A stretch of 34,400 nucleotides of DNA from SAR324 cluster bacterium (GTDB lineage: Bacteria; SAR324; NAC60-12). Below are positions 8,708 to 17,904 of the stretch, one piece after another. The stretch's first letter is position 1. Every line of letters starts with the position of its first letter. The stretch covers positions 1-34,400 of the forward strand of contig JAQWOT010000120.1 in the NCBI GenBank assembly GCA_029245725.1. The letters run 5' to 3'. The translations under genes and the position numbers were made by a program. The notes under the pieces are model-generated. The model had not been told where the DNA came from and searched no databases. It saw only the letters and a program-made list of their open reading frames with translations.

Positions 8708-9084
8708 GGGAACCTTTAGAGTTTTTGTAAAATTGGAGAAGTTAGTTTGAAAATTAGGAAATCATCTCAATTTCTAGGTAGTGGTGGTGGTCTTTGAAGT
8801 AAGTACACTGGAGGCTTTTTAAAAACTCTTTGTAGGGTACTTTTCTGATTTATTTTAATTTTCAGAACCAGATACATGCGAGATCAGAGAAAATATTCAA
8901 AAAAAGCATGATGACTTTTCTTTATTCTTGAAGTTTCCATTGGCATTCACAAACAACTTCGTTGATTTCTTCGTTTTGTCTACCCTCATTTTGAAAAGGA
9001 TTGATGTGCCCATGGAAATGGATAGGTAATATTTTAAAATCTAGATCAAATTACCACTTTGTGTTAAGCAGTTTTAGAACACTA
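8708..9084. promoter_or_regulatory. intergenic region upstream of the TAXI-TRAP-glaH operon
   Basis: These 377 bases separate two co-oriented TAXI genes and probably contain the promoter of the TRAP-glaH operon and the end of the upstream transcript. I find no ORF or RNA gene. One imperfect stem lies about 30 nt after the upstream stop: GGTAAT at 9025-9030 pairs with ATTACC at 9050-9055, enclosing the palindromes ATTTTAAAAT and TCTAGA. It lacks a T-tract and is not a standard terminator. No promoter boxes can be assigned safely. Confidence 0.4.
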
Positions 9085-10086
9085 CTATCGGATTTGCACC
9101 TCGGTAAGTGTCTTTCCTTTTGATTTCCAGAAATTTTGGGCTCCTTTGTGAACAGGAGTAACGATACCTGTCAATCCAGAATCAATACTCATTGCTTTTG
9201 CAGTCGATTTCACACTTACCAAGTGATCCAACCCCTCGGACTGATAAATCAGTTTGACAGCTTTCTCGACAACATCTCCCGGAAGTCGACTGCTCGCTGT
9301 CCAAAGAGCAGAATCTTGAATCGTAACCACATCATAGTCCACACCTGGATACGTATCTGCTGGAATCACTACTTTTGAGTAGAAGGGAAAATCTTCAAAC
9401 AGTTTTCTGTTCTTCTGAGCTTCTGTGTAAGTTTGTAGCAATTTGATCTTATTGGCTGAAGCGGCCTGGATCACGGCAGAATTGGGATATCCTGCAAAAA
9501 CCCACAGGGCATCAATCAACCCATCACCCAGACTAACTGCACCCTCGCTATATCCAAGAAACTGGGGCTCGATTTTTTCCCAAACTCCCATGCTTTCAAA
9601 AAAGCGTTGGGCAGAAGCAGCTGCACCTGAGCCTACAGCCCCAACTGCAACTTTTTTCCCAACAAGATCTGAAACGCTATTGATCCGCTTGTCATCCAGC
9701 ACAACTAAGTGGGCCGGTGCTCCATAAAGATAGGCCACAGCATGAACGTTTCTGTATTGTCGTGCGTTATTGCTTAGCCTGCCATTTCGGCCCAGATATA
9801 AGTCACCAGAATATGTGATCCCAAAGTCAGCTTCTCTTTTATTGAGACGACGCAAATTTTCAACAGATCCGGCTGATGCTTCATTAAGGATTTTATAATC
9901 ATCCAATTCTTTAGAAAGATATTCAGAGATTCCTGCCGAGAAATATTGAAATGTACCCCCGTCAGGACCACCTGAAAACAAAAGGGTTCTTTCTGTCGGA
10001 AAAGCTTTGAATGAGGAAAGCAACATGATCGAGAGGACAAGTAAAAATAAAATTTTACGAATCTGCTGGGTGAAAATAATAAACAT
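9085..10086 (-). CDS. TAXI family TRAP substrate-binding protein, without adjacent permease
   Basis: This 333-residue exported protein is a second TAXI binding protein. A signal peptide occupies about residues 1-30 (core KILFLLVLSIMLLSS). The mature part has LLFSGGPDGGTFQYFSAGI in place of the usual TASTGGTY, then NEASAGSVENLRRLNKREADFGI and VGKKVAVGAVGSGAAASAQRFFESMG, all positioned as in the family. It is clearly diverged from the TAXI protein encoded downstream. No permease gene adjoins it, so it may share the fused permease at 5462-7639, work with a permease elsewhere, or act as a sensor. AGG lies 5 nt before its ATG. Confidence 0.88.
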   Translation of the reverse strand: MFIIFTQQIRKILFLLVLSIMLLSSFKAFPTERTLLFSGGPDGGTFQYFSAGISEYLSKELDDYKILNEASAGSVENLRRLNKREADFGITYSGDLYLGRNGRLSNNARQYRNVHAVAYLYGAPAHLVVLDDKRINSVSDLVGKKVAVGAVGSGAAASAQRFFESMGVWEKIEPQFLGYSEGAVSLGDGLIDALWVFAGYPNSAVIQAASANKIKLLQTYTEAQKNRKLFEDFPFYSKVVIPADTYPGVDYDVVTIQDSALWTASSRLPGDVVEKAVKLIYQSEGLDHLVSVKSTAKAMSIDSGLTGIVTPVHKGAQNFWKSKGKTLTEVQIR

Positions 10087-10416
10087 AACTACCTGAGGAT
10101 GTTTGTTAAATAAAATTCTGAATAAAATTTTAGAATTTCAAAGAATGATTTTTTTAGAAGAAATCAATCTAATGAGTGAAATTTACAGTTTACTCGTGGA
10201 ACGTTTTGAATGCTTGTTGGGGCGAATTCGACACCTAGTGATTATTTCATTAAATTATAGTTTTTTTATTATTTATAATACTAATTTTAAAAAAATTCAA
10301 ATATGTCAAACAAATGCTAATTTCAGAAATGCAACTTAATATTCAATAGCTGCCTTGTTTTGAACTTATTTTAGTATCTGACAGCGGTACTCAACTTTGA
10401 AATTCAAAATATACTT
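10087..10416. other. AT-rich divergent intergenic region
   Basis: This stretch of about 330 bases lies between divergent genes and should contain a promoter for each. It is strongly AT-rich. A 78-codon frame at 10103-10339 has a composition expected of random AT-rich DNA, so I do not call it. The only dyad noted is TTTGAA-A-TTCAAA at 10396-10408, directly before the start of the downstream transporter gene. No RNA gene is apparent. Confidence 0.4.
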
Positions 10417-11262
10417 ATGGCGTATTCGATTTCCCCACTCTGGGTTGGCCTCACAGGTTTTATCTGCTTTGCGATACTGGGCGCTTTGATCAAATTGCTT
10501 CGATTGGATTTAGAGCCATTTAGTCTCATAGCTCCGTGGCTAGCAATGAACACCCTGGTAATGGGTGCATGGATCTACTGGCGCAGCGGGTGGAGTGGTT
10601 TCAAAACCAAGATCATCAGCATCCACTTGATCCGAGGGGTGATCGTGTGTTTGCCCTTTCTGGGTGGTGTGTATGCACTTCATTTTGTGTCGCTGTCTCT
10701 TTACAGCACTTTGTTGAACACCAGTCCTTTTTTCTTGGTAATTTTAGCAATTTTTTGGCTGCGAGAGCCGGTAACACCAAGAATCTGGTTGGCCATTACT
10801 TTGGGCTTTGTGGGAGTGATGATTTGTCTGAAGCCAGGATGGGAGAGCTTCAGTTGGTATTTGTTGGCACCCTTGCTGGCGGCAATAAGTCATGCTGTGG
10901 GTAACGCCTGGATTCGTCGATATCCCGAAGAACCTGAGGGACGCTGGGTGTTTTATCAGGAGTTATCGGGTTCAATCGTTGCTGGAATACTGTTGTGGGC
11001 TACTGGAGGGAATCTACCAGACTATCAACATTTTTTATGGATGGGCTCAATGGTAGGAATTGACCTTTTAGCAATGACTACCGTTTTCTTTGCTTTCAGA
11101 AGAATGGAGTCTTCAAGGATTGCCCCTTGGATCTATATCCAGATTCCTGCTTCAGCGGTCGCTGGCTGGTTGTTGTTTGAGGAAATTCCAGCATGGACAA
11201 CTGCGCTGGGTGCTTGTTTCATAATTTTTGGAGGCTGGATTGCTCTGGCTCGAAAGGTGTGA
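10417..11262 (+). CDS. EamA/DMT family transporter
   Basis: This 281-residue integral membrane protein has about ten hydrophobic helices arranged as two EamA repeats, the hallmark of the drug/metabolite transporter superfamily. The first repeat ends near PVTPRIWLAITLGFVGVMICLKPG, a pattern shared by EamA proteins (E-P-hydrophobic helix-G-V-hydrophobic-KPG), and the second ends near ACFIIFGGWIALARK. Members export metabolites or amino acids, and the substrate here is unknown. There is no obvious ribosome site before the ATG at 10417. It converges on another DMT gene, with only seven bases between their stops. Confidence 0.85.
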   Translation: MAYSISPLWVGLTGFICFAILGALIKLLRLDLEPFSLIAPWLAMNTLVMGAWIYWRSGWSGFKTKIISIHLIRGVIVCLPFLGGVYALHFVSLSLYSTLLNTSPFFLVILAIFWLREPVTPRIWLAITLGFVGVMICLKPGWESFSWYLLAPLLAAISHAVGNAWIRRYPEEPEGRWVFYQELSGSIVAGILLWATGGNLPDYQHFLWMGSMVGIDLLAMTTVFFAFRRMESSRIAPWIYIQIPASAVAGWLLFEEIPAWTTALGACFIIFGGWIALARKV

Positions 11263-11269
11263 TTGGAGT

Positions 11270-12241
11270 TTATGAGGATGCAGACTGGGCAGCATAAGAC
11301 ATGCGCCCAAAACCAAGGTTGTAGAGCCCTGAAAAAACAACCAATACGGATCCAATGTACATTATCGTATCTGGCTGCTCTCCAAGAATCCAAGAGGAAA
11401 GAATCAACGCAAAGAGTAGTCGAGTATAGCGAAATGGAGTAATCACGGAGACTTCTCCATCTCGGGTTGCCTGGACCAATGCGTAATAGGCCATGCAACT
11501 GACCACGCTGGAGGCGAGCATCAGCAATAGGTCTTCACTTGTAGGTATGACTGGAAGTGGGAAGAAAGGAATTGTGATGAAACCTATCAGCGCACAAGCA
11601 GCAAAAGCCCAGCTTGAGACGGCAAGGGAGTGCACAGAAACTGACATTACCCGCGTTGTGATTTCTCGCAAAGCCAGCATGACAACAGACAAAACTGCGA
11701 AAATTGATGCTGGGGTGAAGGTTTCAGTACCAGGACGGATGATCAGCATCATTCCAGCAAAGCCGAAGCCAATCGCGATCCAGCTCCCAAGGCTGACTCT
11801 CTCACCCAGAAAAAGAGCTGCCCCCAAGGTCACAAGTAATGGAGAAAACTGGAGTATTGCCGAGGCTGAACTGAGGGGTAAATTGACGACAGCAATTACA
11901 TAAAAGAGCGCTGCAAACAAATCTGCCAGAGTTCTAATTATAAAAGGCTTATTCAGCATTTCCCTGGTCAGCAGAGGGATTTTTTTCCACTTGGCGATCA
12001 ACACAAACCAAATCAAACTCAACAATCCCAGCATGATCAGAATCTGGCTGACTGGTAATCGGGCAGAAACTAGCTTGATGACTAGGTCTTCAATTGCAAA
12101 GCCTGCCATTGCCAGCATCATGTAGAGAATCCCCATTTGATTTGGATTTTCTCTAAATTTTTTAAGATTCAAGGATAGCTTTGGAAAGATAGATTGAATG
12201 AATATTGACGGGAGAACATTCCAGATCAGAGTTCTGATCAT
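11270..12241 (-). CDS. EamA/DMT family transporter
   Basis: This protein of up to 323 residues has about ten membrane helices in two EamA repeats, with the family pattern ERVSLGSWIAIGFGFAGMMLIIRPG closing the first repeat. The first 35 residues before MGILYMMLAMAGF are unusual for the family, so the true start may be the ATG at 12136, giving 288 residues; neither ATG has a convincing ribosome site. Substrate is unknown. It runs tail to tail with the other DMT gene, but the two sequences are not close copies, so this is not a recent duplication. Confidence 0.83.
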   Translation of the reverse strand: MIRTLIWNVLPSIFIQSIFPKLSLNLKKFRENPNQMGILYMMLAMAGFAIEDLVIKLVSARLPVSQILIMLGLLSLIWFVLIAKWKKIPLLTREMLNKPFIIRTLADLFAALFYVIAVVNLPLSSASAILQFSPLLVTLGAALFLGERVSLGSWIAIGFGFAGMMLIIRPGTETFTPASIFAVLSVVMLALREITTRVMSVSVHSLAVSSWAFAACALIGFITIPFFPLPVIPTSEDLLLMLASSVVSCMAYYALVQATRDGEVSVITPFRYTRLLFALILSSWILGEQPDTIMYIGSVLVVFSGLYNLGFGRMSYAAQSASS

Positions 12242-12351
12242 TAGAGCATGAATATCTTTGATTTATATTCAATGCTTATTTGTCAAAGACCAATCAATGA
12301 GGGGTGTAATTTTTTTTTGCACTGAAGTTTGGTGAGGATGCTTTGGGCAGG

Positions 12352-12378
12352 AAAAAAGCAGGCTCCTATGAGCCTGCT
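12352..12378 (-). terminator. rho-independent terminator of the aldehyde dehydrogenase gene
   Basis: On the minus strand AGCAGGCTC, a four-base ATAG loop and GAGCCTGCT form a perfect 9-bp GC-rich stem, followed by a run of Ts. It lies just past the stop of the aldehyde dehydrogenase gene and is a textbook intrinsic terminator. Confidence 0.92.
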
Positions 12379-12385
12379 GGATGAA

Positions 12386-13807
12386 TCACAAGCCGTGGAA
12401 CGCTACAGTCTTCAACTCAGTCATCTCTTCTACGGCGTAGCGAGGACCTTCTTTGCCAATACCGCTACCCTTGAAGCCTCCATAGGGCATCAGATCAGCT
12501 CTCCAAAGTGGGGACCAGTTAATCATGGCATTCCCACTCTCAATCTGTTGAGCGAAGCGTAAGGCTGTGTTGACATCTTTTGTGAAAATACTGGCTCCAA
12601 GTCCATAATTCACACCATTAGCAATTTCCATCGCCTCGTCAAAGCTCTCCACAGGCGCAACCCCAATTGCGGGACCAAAGAGTTCTTGCGTGGCGAGTCT
12701 CATACCGGGTTTGACATCAGCAATGACTGTCGGTTGAACAATGGCTTTTTCACGATCGCCCCCTGCAATTAGACGAGCTCCGCCTTGGACTGCTTCTTGG
12801 AGCCAATCTGACACACGTGCTGCTTCTGCTTCGTTGATCATCGCACTGAGCTTGGTAGATTCTTTCATGGGATCACCCACGGAAATCTCCTCCACAGCAC
12901 TCTTGACTGCATCTAAATAGTCAGAATAGACTTTTTGATGGACAACGACTCTCTGAAGGGAAATACAAACCTGTCCTGCATTGACAAAGCCTCCTGTTGC
13001 TGTCGCAGCCGCTACTTGGTCAAGATTAGTGTCTGGCATCACTATCATGGGACAGCTTGAACCAAGCTCTAGGGAGAGCTTCTTGACCCCTGCAATTCGG
13101 GTGATCTGTTCACCAACATCGGTACTTCCCGTGAAGCTGATTTTGCGCACTCGCTTATCGGCACAGAGTAACTTCCCCAATCGTGAACCAGAACCTGTGA
13201 TGGTTTGCAGAGCATTTTCAGGAAGGCCCGCCTCGTAAAAGAGTTCCGTCATCCGCAAAGCTGAGAGTGAGGTCTGCTTAGCTGGTTTTAAGATCACGGC
13301 ATTTCCTGCACTCAGGGCAGGTCCAATTTTGTGCATCACGAGCAGTAATGGATAGTTGAAGGGGGTGATAGCCAACACGACTCCACAGGGTACTCGCATA
13401 GTGAAACCCAATTTGTCTTTGCCAGCACCGACTTGTGCGTCTAAAGGAAGACTCTCCCCACGCACTTGAGTGCCTTCAAACACAGAGAGTCTCAACAATT
13501 CACCCACACGTCCTGCTTCCCCTCTAGCTTCTGAGATGGGTTTCCCAACTTCAAGAGAGACCAATTTGGCCAACTCCTCCACATTATCATCAATCAACGC
13601 TGCAGCCTTGTTAAGAATTCTGGCTCGTTCATGGGCTGGCATTTGTGCCAATATTTTTGACACCTTTTGGGCTGCCTTGAGGGTCTGCTCTACTTGCTCA
13701 TCTGTGGCATCTGGAATGTGATCCACAGTTTCTCCATTGAAGGAGCGAATCACTGGTGAGCTTTTTGGAGACTCAGACCAAGCTCCATTAATGAACATTT
13801 TGCGCAT
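12386..13807 (-). CDS. NAD(P)-dependent aldehyde dehydrogenase
   Basis: This 473-residue protein belongs to the classical aldehyde dehydrogenase superfamily and would oxidise an aldehyde to a carboxylic acid in the cytoplasm. Key residues are all present: N151 in TPFNYP, K174 in LKPA, the FTGSTDVG loop at 225-232, general base E247 in LELGS and nucleophile C281 in GQVCIS. The retained glutamate separates it from the CoA-acylating MmsA encoded further right. The start has an excellent ribosome site (AAAGGAG, about 5 nt spacer). A strong hairpin lies between it and the iolE gene upstream, so it probably has its own promoter. It resembles the lactaldehyde, succinate-semialdehyde and phosphonoacetaldehyde dehydrogenase group; the substrate cannot be fixed. 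Confidence 0.9.
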   Translation of the reverse strand: MRKMFINGAWSESPKSSPVIRSFNGETVDHIPDATDEQVEQTLKAAQKVSKILAQMPAHERARILNKAAALIDDNVEELAKLVSLEVGKPISEARGEAGRVGELLRLSVFEGTQVRGESLPLDAQVGAGKDKLGFTMRVPCGVVLAITPFNYPLLLVMHKIGPALSAGNAVILKPAKQTSLSALRMTELFYEAGLPENALQTITGSGSRLGKLLCADKRVRKISFTGSTDVGEQITRIAGVKKLSLELGSSCPMIVMPDTNLDQVAAATATGGFVNAGQVCISLQRVVVHQKVYSDYLDAVKSAVEEISVGDPMKESTKLSAMINEAEAARVSDWLQEAVQGGARLIAGGDREKAIVQPTVIADVKPGMRLATQELFGPAIGVAPVESFDEAMEIANGVNYGLGASIFTKDVNTALRFAQQIESGNAMINWSPLWRADLMPYGGFKGSGIGKEGPRYAVEEMTELKTVAFHGL

Positions 13808-13870
13808 AAGTACTCCTTTTAATGAAGAAAAGTCCTAGGAAAAAAGCATGAATTTCTTGGAGAAAATGAA

Positions 13871-13907
13871 CCCCCAAGAGCCTAGCAAAATGTCAGGCTC
13901 TTGGGGG
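13871..13907 (-). terminator. strong hairpin ending the iolD-gfo-iolE unit
   Basis: CCCCCAAGAGCCT at 13871-13883 and AGGCTCTTGGGGG at 13895-13907 form a perfect 13-bp stem with an 11-nt loop. It lies 65 bases past the iolE stop. On the minus strand it is followed by a T-rich but interrupted stretch (TTCATTTTCT), so it probably acts as a terminator or as a 3' stabiliser of the iol transcript. Confidence 0.75.
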
Positions 13908-13972
13908 ATTGTAGTGAGGATAAAATGATGAAAAGATCCTGTAAGTGCAGGACTGTCAGAAAATATACTAAC

Positions 13973-14872
13973 TCAGGCCTGAATTTCGATTGCAGCTTTT
14001 TGAAGTGCATCGGTCAAGTGCTGATGACCCATCCTTGAGTAAACCAGGGGATTGGCTTTTTCAGGGTCTTGCTCTGCTTCGACTACAATCCATCCACTGT
14101 ATTTGATGTCTGAGAGTACCTTGGCGAAGTTGTGAAAGTCTATCGAGCCATCTCCAGGGACGGTGAAGACTCCCTCCAGCACAGCATCGAGGAAGCTCAT
14201 GTCTTCGGCCTGAACTCTTTTGTAGACATCTGCCCGGATGTCTTTGCAGTGTACATGTTTCACCCGATGCCCATGACGACGGGTGGTTGCCTCTACATTG
14301 CCACCTGCGAAAGTAAGGTGCCCTGTGTCAATCAATAAATTCACGTTGGGCCTGGTGTTGGCCATCAAAAGGTCGACTTCTCGCTCCGTCTCAATGACTG
14401 TTCCCATGTGATGATGATAGACCATTGGCACTCCATACTCTGCCATGCGATCGGCGATTTCTGTCAATTTTCGCCCATATTCCGGGTATTCTTCGTCTGG
14501 CATGACGGGACGCTGGGAGACTGGAATTTGCTGCTTTGTTTGGACGCTTCCACTGGTTTCAGCATAAACCAAAACAGGAGCTTGCAGAGATTTGAAGGTG
14601 TAGAGCATTTCCTGAAGATTTTGCCATTCTTCATCAACACTGCACTCGCGTAGGGTTCCAGAGAACCAACCTGAGGCCAGCTTGAGATCAAACTGTTTGA
14701 GCAGTGGTCCAAGTTTTTCAGGATTCATGGGATACTTCGCGCCACTTTCTGTTCCAGTAAACCCCGCCTCACGACTCTCCCGCAAACATGTTTCCAATGG
14801 AGTGTCTCCCCCTAATTGGGGCAGATCACTGTTGGACCAAGCAATCGGGGCAACAGCAAGTTGAACACTCAT
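13973..14872 (-). CDS. iolE: myo-inosose-2 dehydratase
   Basis: This protein of about 299 residues removes water from 2-keto-myo-inositol (scyllo-inosose) to give 3D-trihydroxycyclohexane-1,2-dione, the second step of inositol breakdown. It is a TIM-barrel protein of the xylose isomerase-like family. IolE features include the opening QLAVAPIAWSNSDLPQLGG, GFTGTESGAKYP, YHHHMGT, LLIDTGHLTFAGG, HVHCKD and the C-terminal GWIVVEAEQDP with a metal-binding glutamate. I chose the ATG at 14872 because AGGA stands just upstream; extending to 14911 would need a TTG start with no support. It is the last gene of the iolD-gfo-iolE unit and is followed by a strong hairpin. Confidence 0.93.
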   Translation of the reverse strand: MSVQLAVAPIAWSNSDLPQLGGDTPLETCLRESREAGFTGTESGAKYPMNPEKLGPLLKQFDLKLASGWFSGTLRECSVDEEWQNLQEMLYTFKSLQAPVLVYAETSGSVQTKQQIPVSQRPVMPDEEYPEYGRKLTEIADRMAEYGVPMVYHHHMGTVIETEREVDLLMANTRPNVNLLIDTGHLTFAGGNVEATTRRHGHRVKHVHCKDIRADVYKRVQAEDMSFLDAVLEGVFTVPGDGSIDFHNFAKVLSDIKYSGWIVVEAEQDPEKANPLVYSRMGHQHLTDALQKAAIEIQA

Positions 14873-14911
14873 ATTTTTTCCTGAAGTTGAATATTTTCTG
14901 AAATCAACCAA

Positions 14912-16039
14912 TCAATTTGTAATCATTGATTGTGGGGCACACCACCTTACTTCTTCTGATGAAAGCTTGACCGCTTCCAACACTTTTTGAATTTCAAAAG
15001 CTTCAGTGAAATCAGGCCAGCAGGCATCTCCACCTTCCAGTGCACGTAGCAGTTGTAGCAGCTCAATCACCTTCAGTTCATTAAAGCCAAGTTGATGCCC
15101 AGGTGCTGGACAGAAAGCACTGTAGTGAGGGTGGTCTGGTCCGGAAAGCAATGTTTTAAAACCATCTCGGCCCGCTTTCTGGTTGGAATCATAAAGTCTT
15201 AACTCATTGAACTGTTCCTGATTGAAGACAAGTGTTCCTTTCGTACAAGTCAGCTCAAAAGCAAGGTGCATCTTCCTCCCCCAGGCCATCCAACTAGCCT
15301 CCACTGTGCCAACACAGCCGTTTTCAAACCTCACAAGGCAGTGGGTTTGGTCATCAACATAAACCTGGCGAGTTGTTTCTCCACTTGGCCTTTCGGGAAC
15401 AACAGTCGTCAGATTTCCCAAAACTTCTTGAATTGGTCCCACCACGTAGCGAGCCAGGGAAATGATATGACTTCCCAAGTCATACAGCACTCCTCCTCCC
15501 TGAGAAGCATCCAGTCGAGTGGTGTATGGTGACAGAGGATTGGCCATGTAGTCTTCTGCATGTACCCCTCTGAAAGCAATCGGTTCCCCGATTTCACCAC
15601 TTTGAACAATCTCTCGAGCCGTTCTCAGGAGGGGGTTCTGCAGATAGTTATACCCCACAAGTGTGGGGATCTGCTTTGACTTGGCCAAATTAGCCATCTC
15701 TTGGGCTTCAGCAAGTTTACAAGCCAGTGGCTTCTCACAGTAAACGGGTTTACCCAAGTTCATCGCAGCGATTGCGATTGGGTGGTGCAAATGGTTTGGA
15801 GCCGTGATATCAACGATATCGACTTCAGGATGTTGCACCAACTCCTGCCAATCGGCAGTGCTCTGTTCAAATTGTAGAGCCTTTGCTTGTTGACTGGCTA
15901 GCTCAGGGGATGCATCAGCAATCATCTTCAGTACTGGTTTTTGAGAGACTTCAAAGATGCTGGATATTGAATTGTAGGCGTTGACATGGCAACGCCCCAT
16001 GAATCCGGAACCGATCAGTCCGATTCCTAGTGTCTTCAT
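14912..16039 (-). CDS. Gfo/Idh/MocA family oxidoreductase, probably inositol-related
   Basis: This 375-residue protein has an N-terminal NAD(P)-binding fold with GLIGSGFMG at residues 7-15 and the family motif CEKPLA near residue 97, whose lysine is catalytic. The C-terminal Gfo/Idh domain has GGGVLYDLGSHIISLARY with the conserved aspartate and histidine. Members oxidise or reduce hydroxyl groups on cyclitols and sugars. It lies between iolD and iolE with short gaps and has a good ribosome site (AAAGGAAG), so a role with another inositol isomer, such as scyllo- or chiro-inositol, is reasonable. The gene encoded at 28506 is a better match to the main inositol 2-dehydrogenase, so I give no symbol here. 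Confidence 0.87.
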   Translation of the reverse strand: MKTLGIGLIGSGFMGRCHVNAYNSISSIFEVSQKPVLKMIADASPELASQQAKALQFEQSTADWQELVQHPEVDIVDITAPNHLHHPIAIAAMNLGKPVYCEKPLACKLAEAQEMANLAKSKQIPTLVGYNYLQNPLLRTAREIVQSGEIGEPIAFRGVHAEDYMANPLSPYTTRLDASQGGGVLYDLGSHIISLARYVVGPIQEVLGNLTTVVPERPSGETTRQVYVDDQTHCLVRFENGCVGTVEASWMAWGRKMHLAFELTCTKGTLVFNQEQFNELRLYDSNQKAGRDGFKTLLSGPDHPHYSAFCPAPGHQLGFNELKVIELLQLLRALEGGDACWPDFTEAFEIQKVLEAVKLSSEEVRWCAPQSMITN

Positions 16040-16059
16040 TAAAGTTCTTCCTTTCTGTT

Positions 16060-17904
16060 TTAAACACCCAAGCGTTGACTTTTCTGGCCCTCGGAATGAT
16101 CAGACCTTGCTTGACGAACTTCTTCACGGTCACTCACTTCTGGGACTCCGACATCCCACCAAGCATCTCCTGGCGTCCATTGTGATGGCTGTGTTTTGAT
16201 GCAGATGACATAAGTGCGATCCGCTGCTTTCGCACGTTTGAATGCAGCTTCCAACTCTGCAACGCTCTCCACTTGCTCACCGAGAGCCCCCATGCTGGTG
16301 GCGTGCTGAACGAAATCAACTCCTTGTAGGTTCTCTACTTTACAGTCCTGTAGGAGATTGTTGAAAGAAGCGCTGCCCTTAAAATTTTGTAAGCGATTGA
16401 TCACGGAGAAGCCTCCGTTGTCACAGACAATTACGATCATCTTATGTCCTGTCAGCACAGTGCTGTAAATGTCACTATTCAACATTAGGTAAGATCCATC
16501 GCCGACAAAGACGATGACGTCTCGGGATGGGTCTGCCATTTTGGCTCCCCAACCACCTGCGATTTCATAACCCATACAGGAGAAGCCAAACTCACAGTCA
16601 AAAGTGCCAATTGAGCGTGTCTTCCAGTTTTTACAAAGTTCACCAGGTAATCCACCTGCTGCAGTCAGGGCCAAGTCAGTGCTATCACAGCTTCTGTTGA
16701 TGGCACCAACGACCTGTCCGTAGCTTGGAGGAACAGCATCTGATGGCCCGGAATGCTGATCTACAGTCCGGTTCCACTCTGCATAATGCCCCTGCGCTGT
16801 TTCGATCCAAGCTGGATTGCCTGACCAGTTACCCAGAGCACTGCTTAGATCTTCCAAGCCAACCATGGCGTCACCAACTACAGAAAGCGCCCGGTGCTTG
16901 TGAGCATCGAAGCTTGCTGCGTTGATCGCAATCAACCTCATTGACTCATTGCCAAAGACAGACCATGAACCCGTGGTGAAATCTTGTAGACGAGTTCCCA
17001 CAGCAAGAACGACATCGGCCTCTGCAGCAAGTGCATTTGCAGAGCTTGAACCGATCACACCGAGTGGCCCAGCATTCAGTTTATGGTCGTGCAGCATCTG
17101 TGATCGACCGGCGATTGTCTCTGTAACGGGGATACCGTGTTTTTCTGCAAAACTGGTCAGAGTATCGACTGCGCCTGAGTAAAATATCCCTCCACCGACA
17201 ACAATCATTGGTTTTTGGGCTGACTTCAAGATTACTGCTGCCTCAGCAATACTATCCTGATCTGGCCGAGGTCGTGGACTTCGGTGAATCTTCTCCTCAA
17301 AGAAAACCTCTGGATAATCATAAGCAACCGCTTGGATATCCTGGGGTAGGGCAATGAAAGCTGGACCAGAAGTAGCTGGGTCCATCATTGTCGCAACCGC
17401 TTGTGGGAGGGAGACCATCAACTGTGCTGGATGGGTAATGCGATCCCAGAATCGTGTACAAGACTTGAAGGCGTCTGCGACAGTCAATGTAGGATCTTGA
17501 AAATGTTCAACCTGCTGCAGGACCGGATCAGGTAGCCGATTAGAGAAGGTATCTCCAGATAGGAAAAGAACAGGCAACCGATTCGAATGGGCTGTTCCGG
17601 CAGCTGTCAGAAAATTTGTACAGCCAGGGCCAATTGAGGAGGTGGCAACCATGATCTGACGTCGGCGGCTTGCCTTGGCAAAAGCAACCGCAGCCAAACC
17701 CATTGATTGTTCATTCTGACCCCGCCAAGTAGGCATCACATCGCGAACTGACTCCAGAGCCTCACCCAGACATGTAACATTGCCATGGCCAAAAATTGCA
17801 AAAACCCCTGGAAACAAGGGCTCCTTCTTGCCATCAATCATCGTGTGTTGGTTGACAAGATAGCGAACTAGTGCCTGGGCCATCGTTAGTCGAATCGTTT
17901 TCAT
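16060..17904 (-). CDS. iolD: 3D-(3,5/4)-trihydroxycyclohexane-1,2-dione acylhydrolase
   Basis: This protein of about 614 residues is a thiamin diphosphate enzyme that opens the ring of the diketone made by IolE, yielding 5-deoxy-glucuronate. It has the three-domain layout of the acetolactate synthase superfamily: a pyrimidine-binding domain with FAIFGHGNVTCLGEAL and the RGQNEQSMGLAA glutamate, a central domain, and a pyrophosphate domain with GDGSYLMLNSDIY and CDNGGFSVI. IolD-specific stretches include QWTPGDAWWDVGVPEVS near the end. The start is the ATG at 17904, preceded by AGAGGAG; a GTG at 17931 is in frame but lacks a ribosome site. It heads the iolD-gfo-iolE unit and is divergent from the RpiR regulator gene. 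Confidence 0.95.
   Translation of the reverse strand: MKTIRLTMAQALVRYLVNQHTMIDGKKEPLFPGVFAIFGHGNVTCLGEALESVRDVMPTWRGQNEQSMGLAAVAFAKASRRRQIMVATSSIGPGCTNFLTAAGTAHSNRLPVLFLSGDTFSNRLPDPVLQQVEHFQDPTLTVADAFKSCTRFWDRITHPAQLMVSLPQAVATMMDPATSGPAFIALPQDIQAVAYDYPEVFFEEKIHRSPRPRPDQDSIAEAAVILKSAQKPMIVVGGGIFYSGAVDTLTSFAEKHGIPVTETIAGRSQMLHDHKLNAGPLGVIGSSSANALAAEADVVLAVGTRLQDFTTGSWSVFGNESMRLIAINAASFDAHKHRALSVVGDAMVGLEDLSSALGNWSGNPAWIETAQGHYAEWNRTVDQHSGPSDAVPPSYGQVVGAINRSCDSTDLALTAAGGLPGELCKNWKTRSIGTFDCEFGFSCMGYEIAGGWGAKMADPSRDVIVFVGDGSYLMLNSDIYSTVLTGHKMIVIVCDNGGFSVINRLQNFKGSASFNNLLQDCKVENLQGVDFVQHATSMGALGEQVESVAELEAAFKRAKAADRTYVICIKTQPSQWTPGDAWWDVGVPEVSDREEVRQARSDHSEGQKSQRLGV

Noticed and set aside
10296-10320. 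GTCAAA-containing stretch upstream of the first DMT gene as a further operator copy
   Set aside because: It lacks the TTGGCGAA block and the symmetrical right half; GTCAAA alone is common in AT-rich DNA.
10103-10339. 78-codon plus-strand frame in the AT-rich gap
   Set aside because: No recognisable domain, composition as expected from AT-rich DNA, no ribosome site, and it occupies the promoter region between divergent genes.
14873-14911. 13-residue N-terminal extension of IolE
   Set aside because: It would need a TTG start with no ribosome site; AGGA before the ATG at 14872 fits the family N-terminus.
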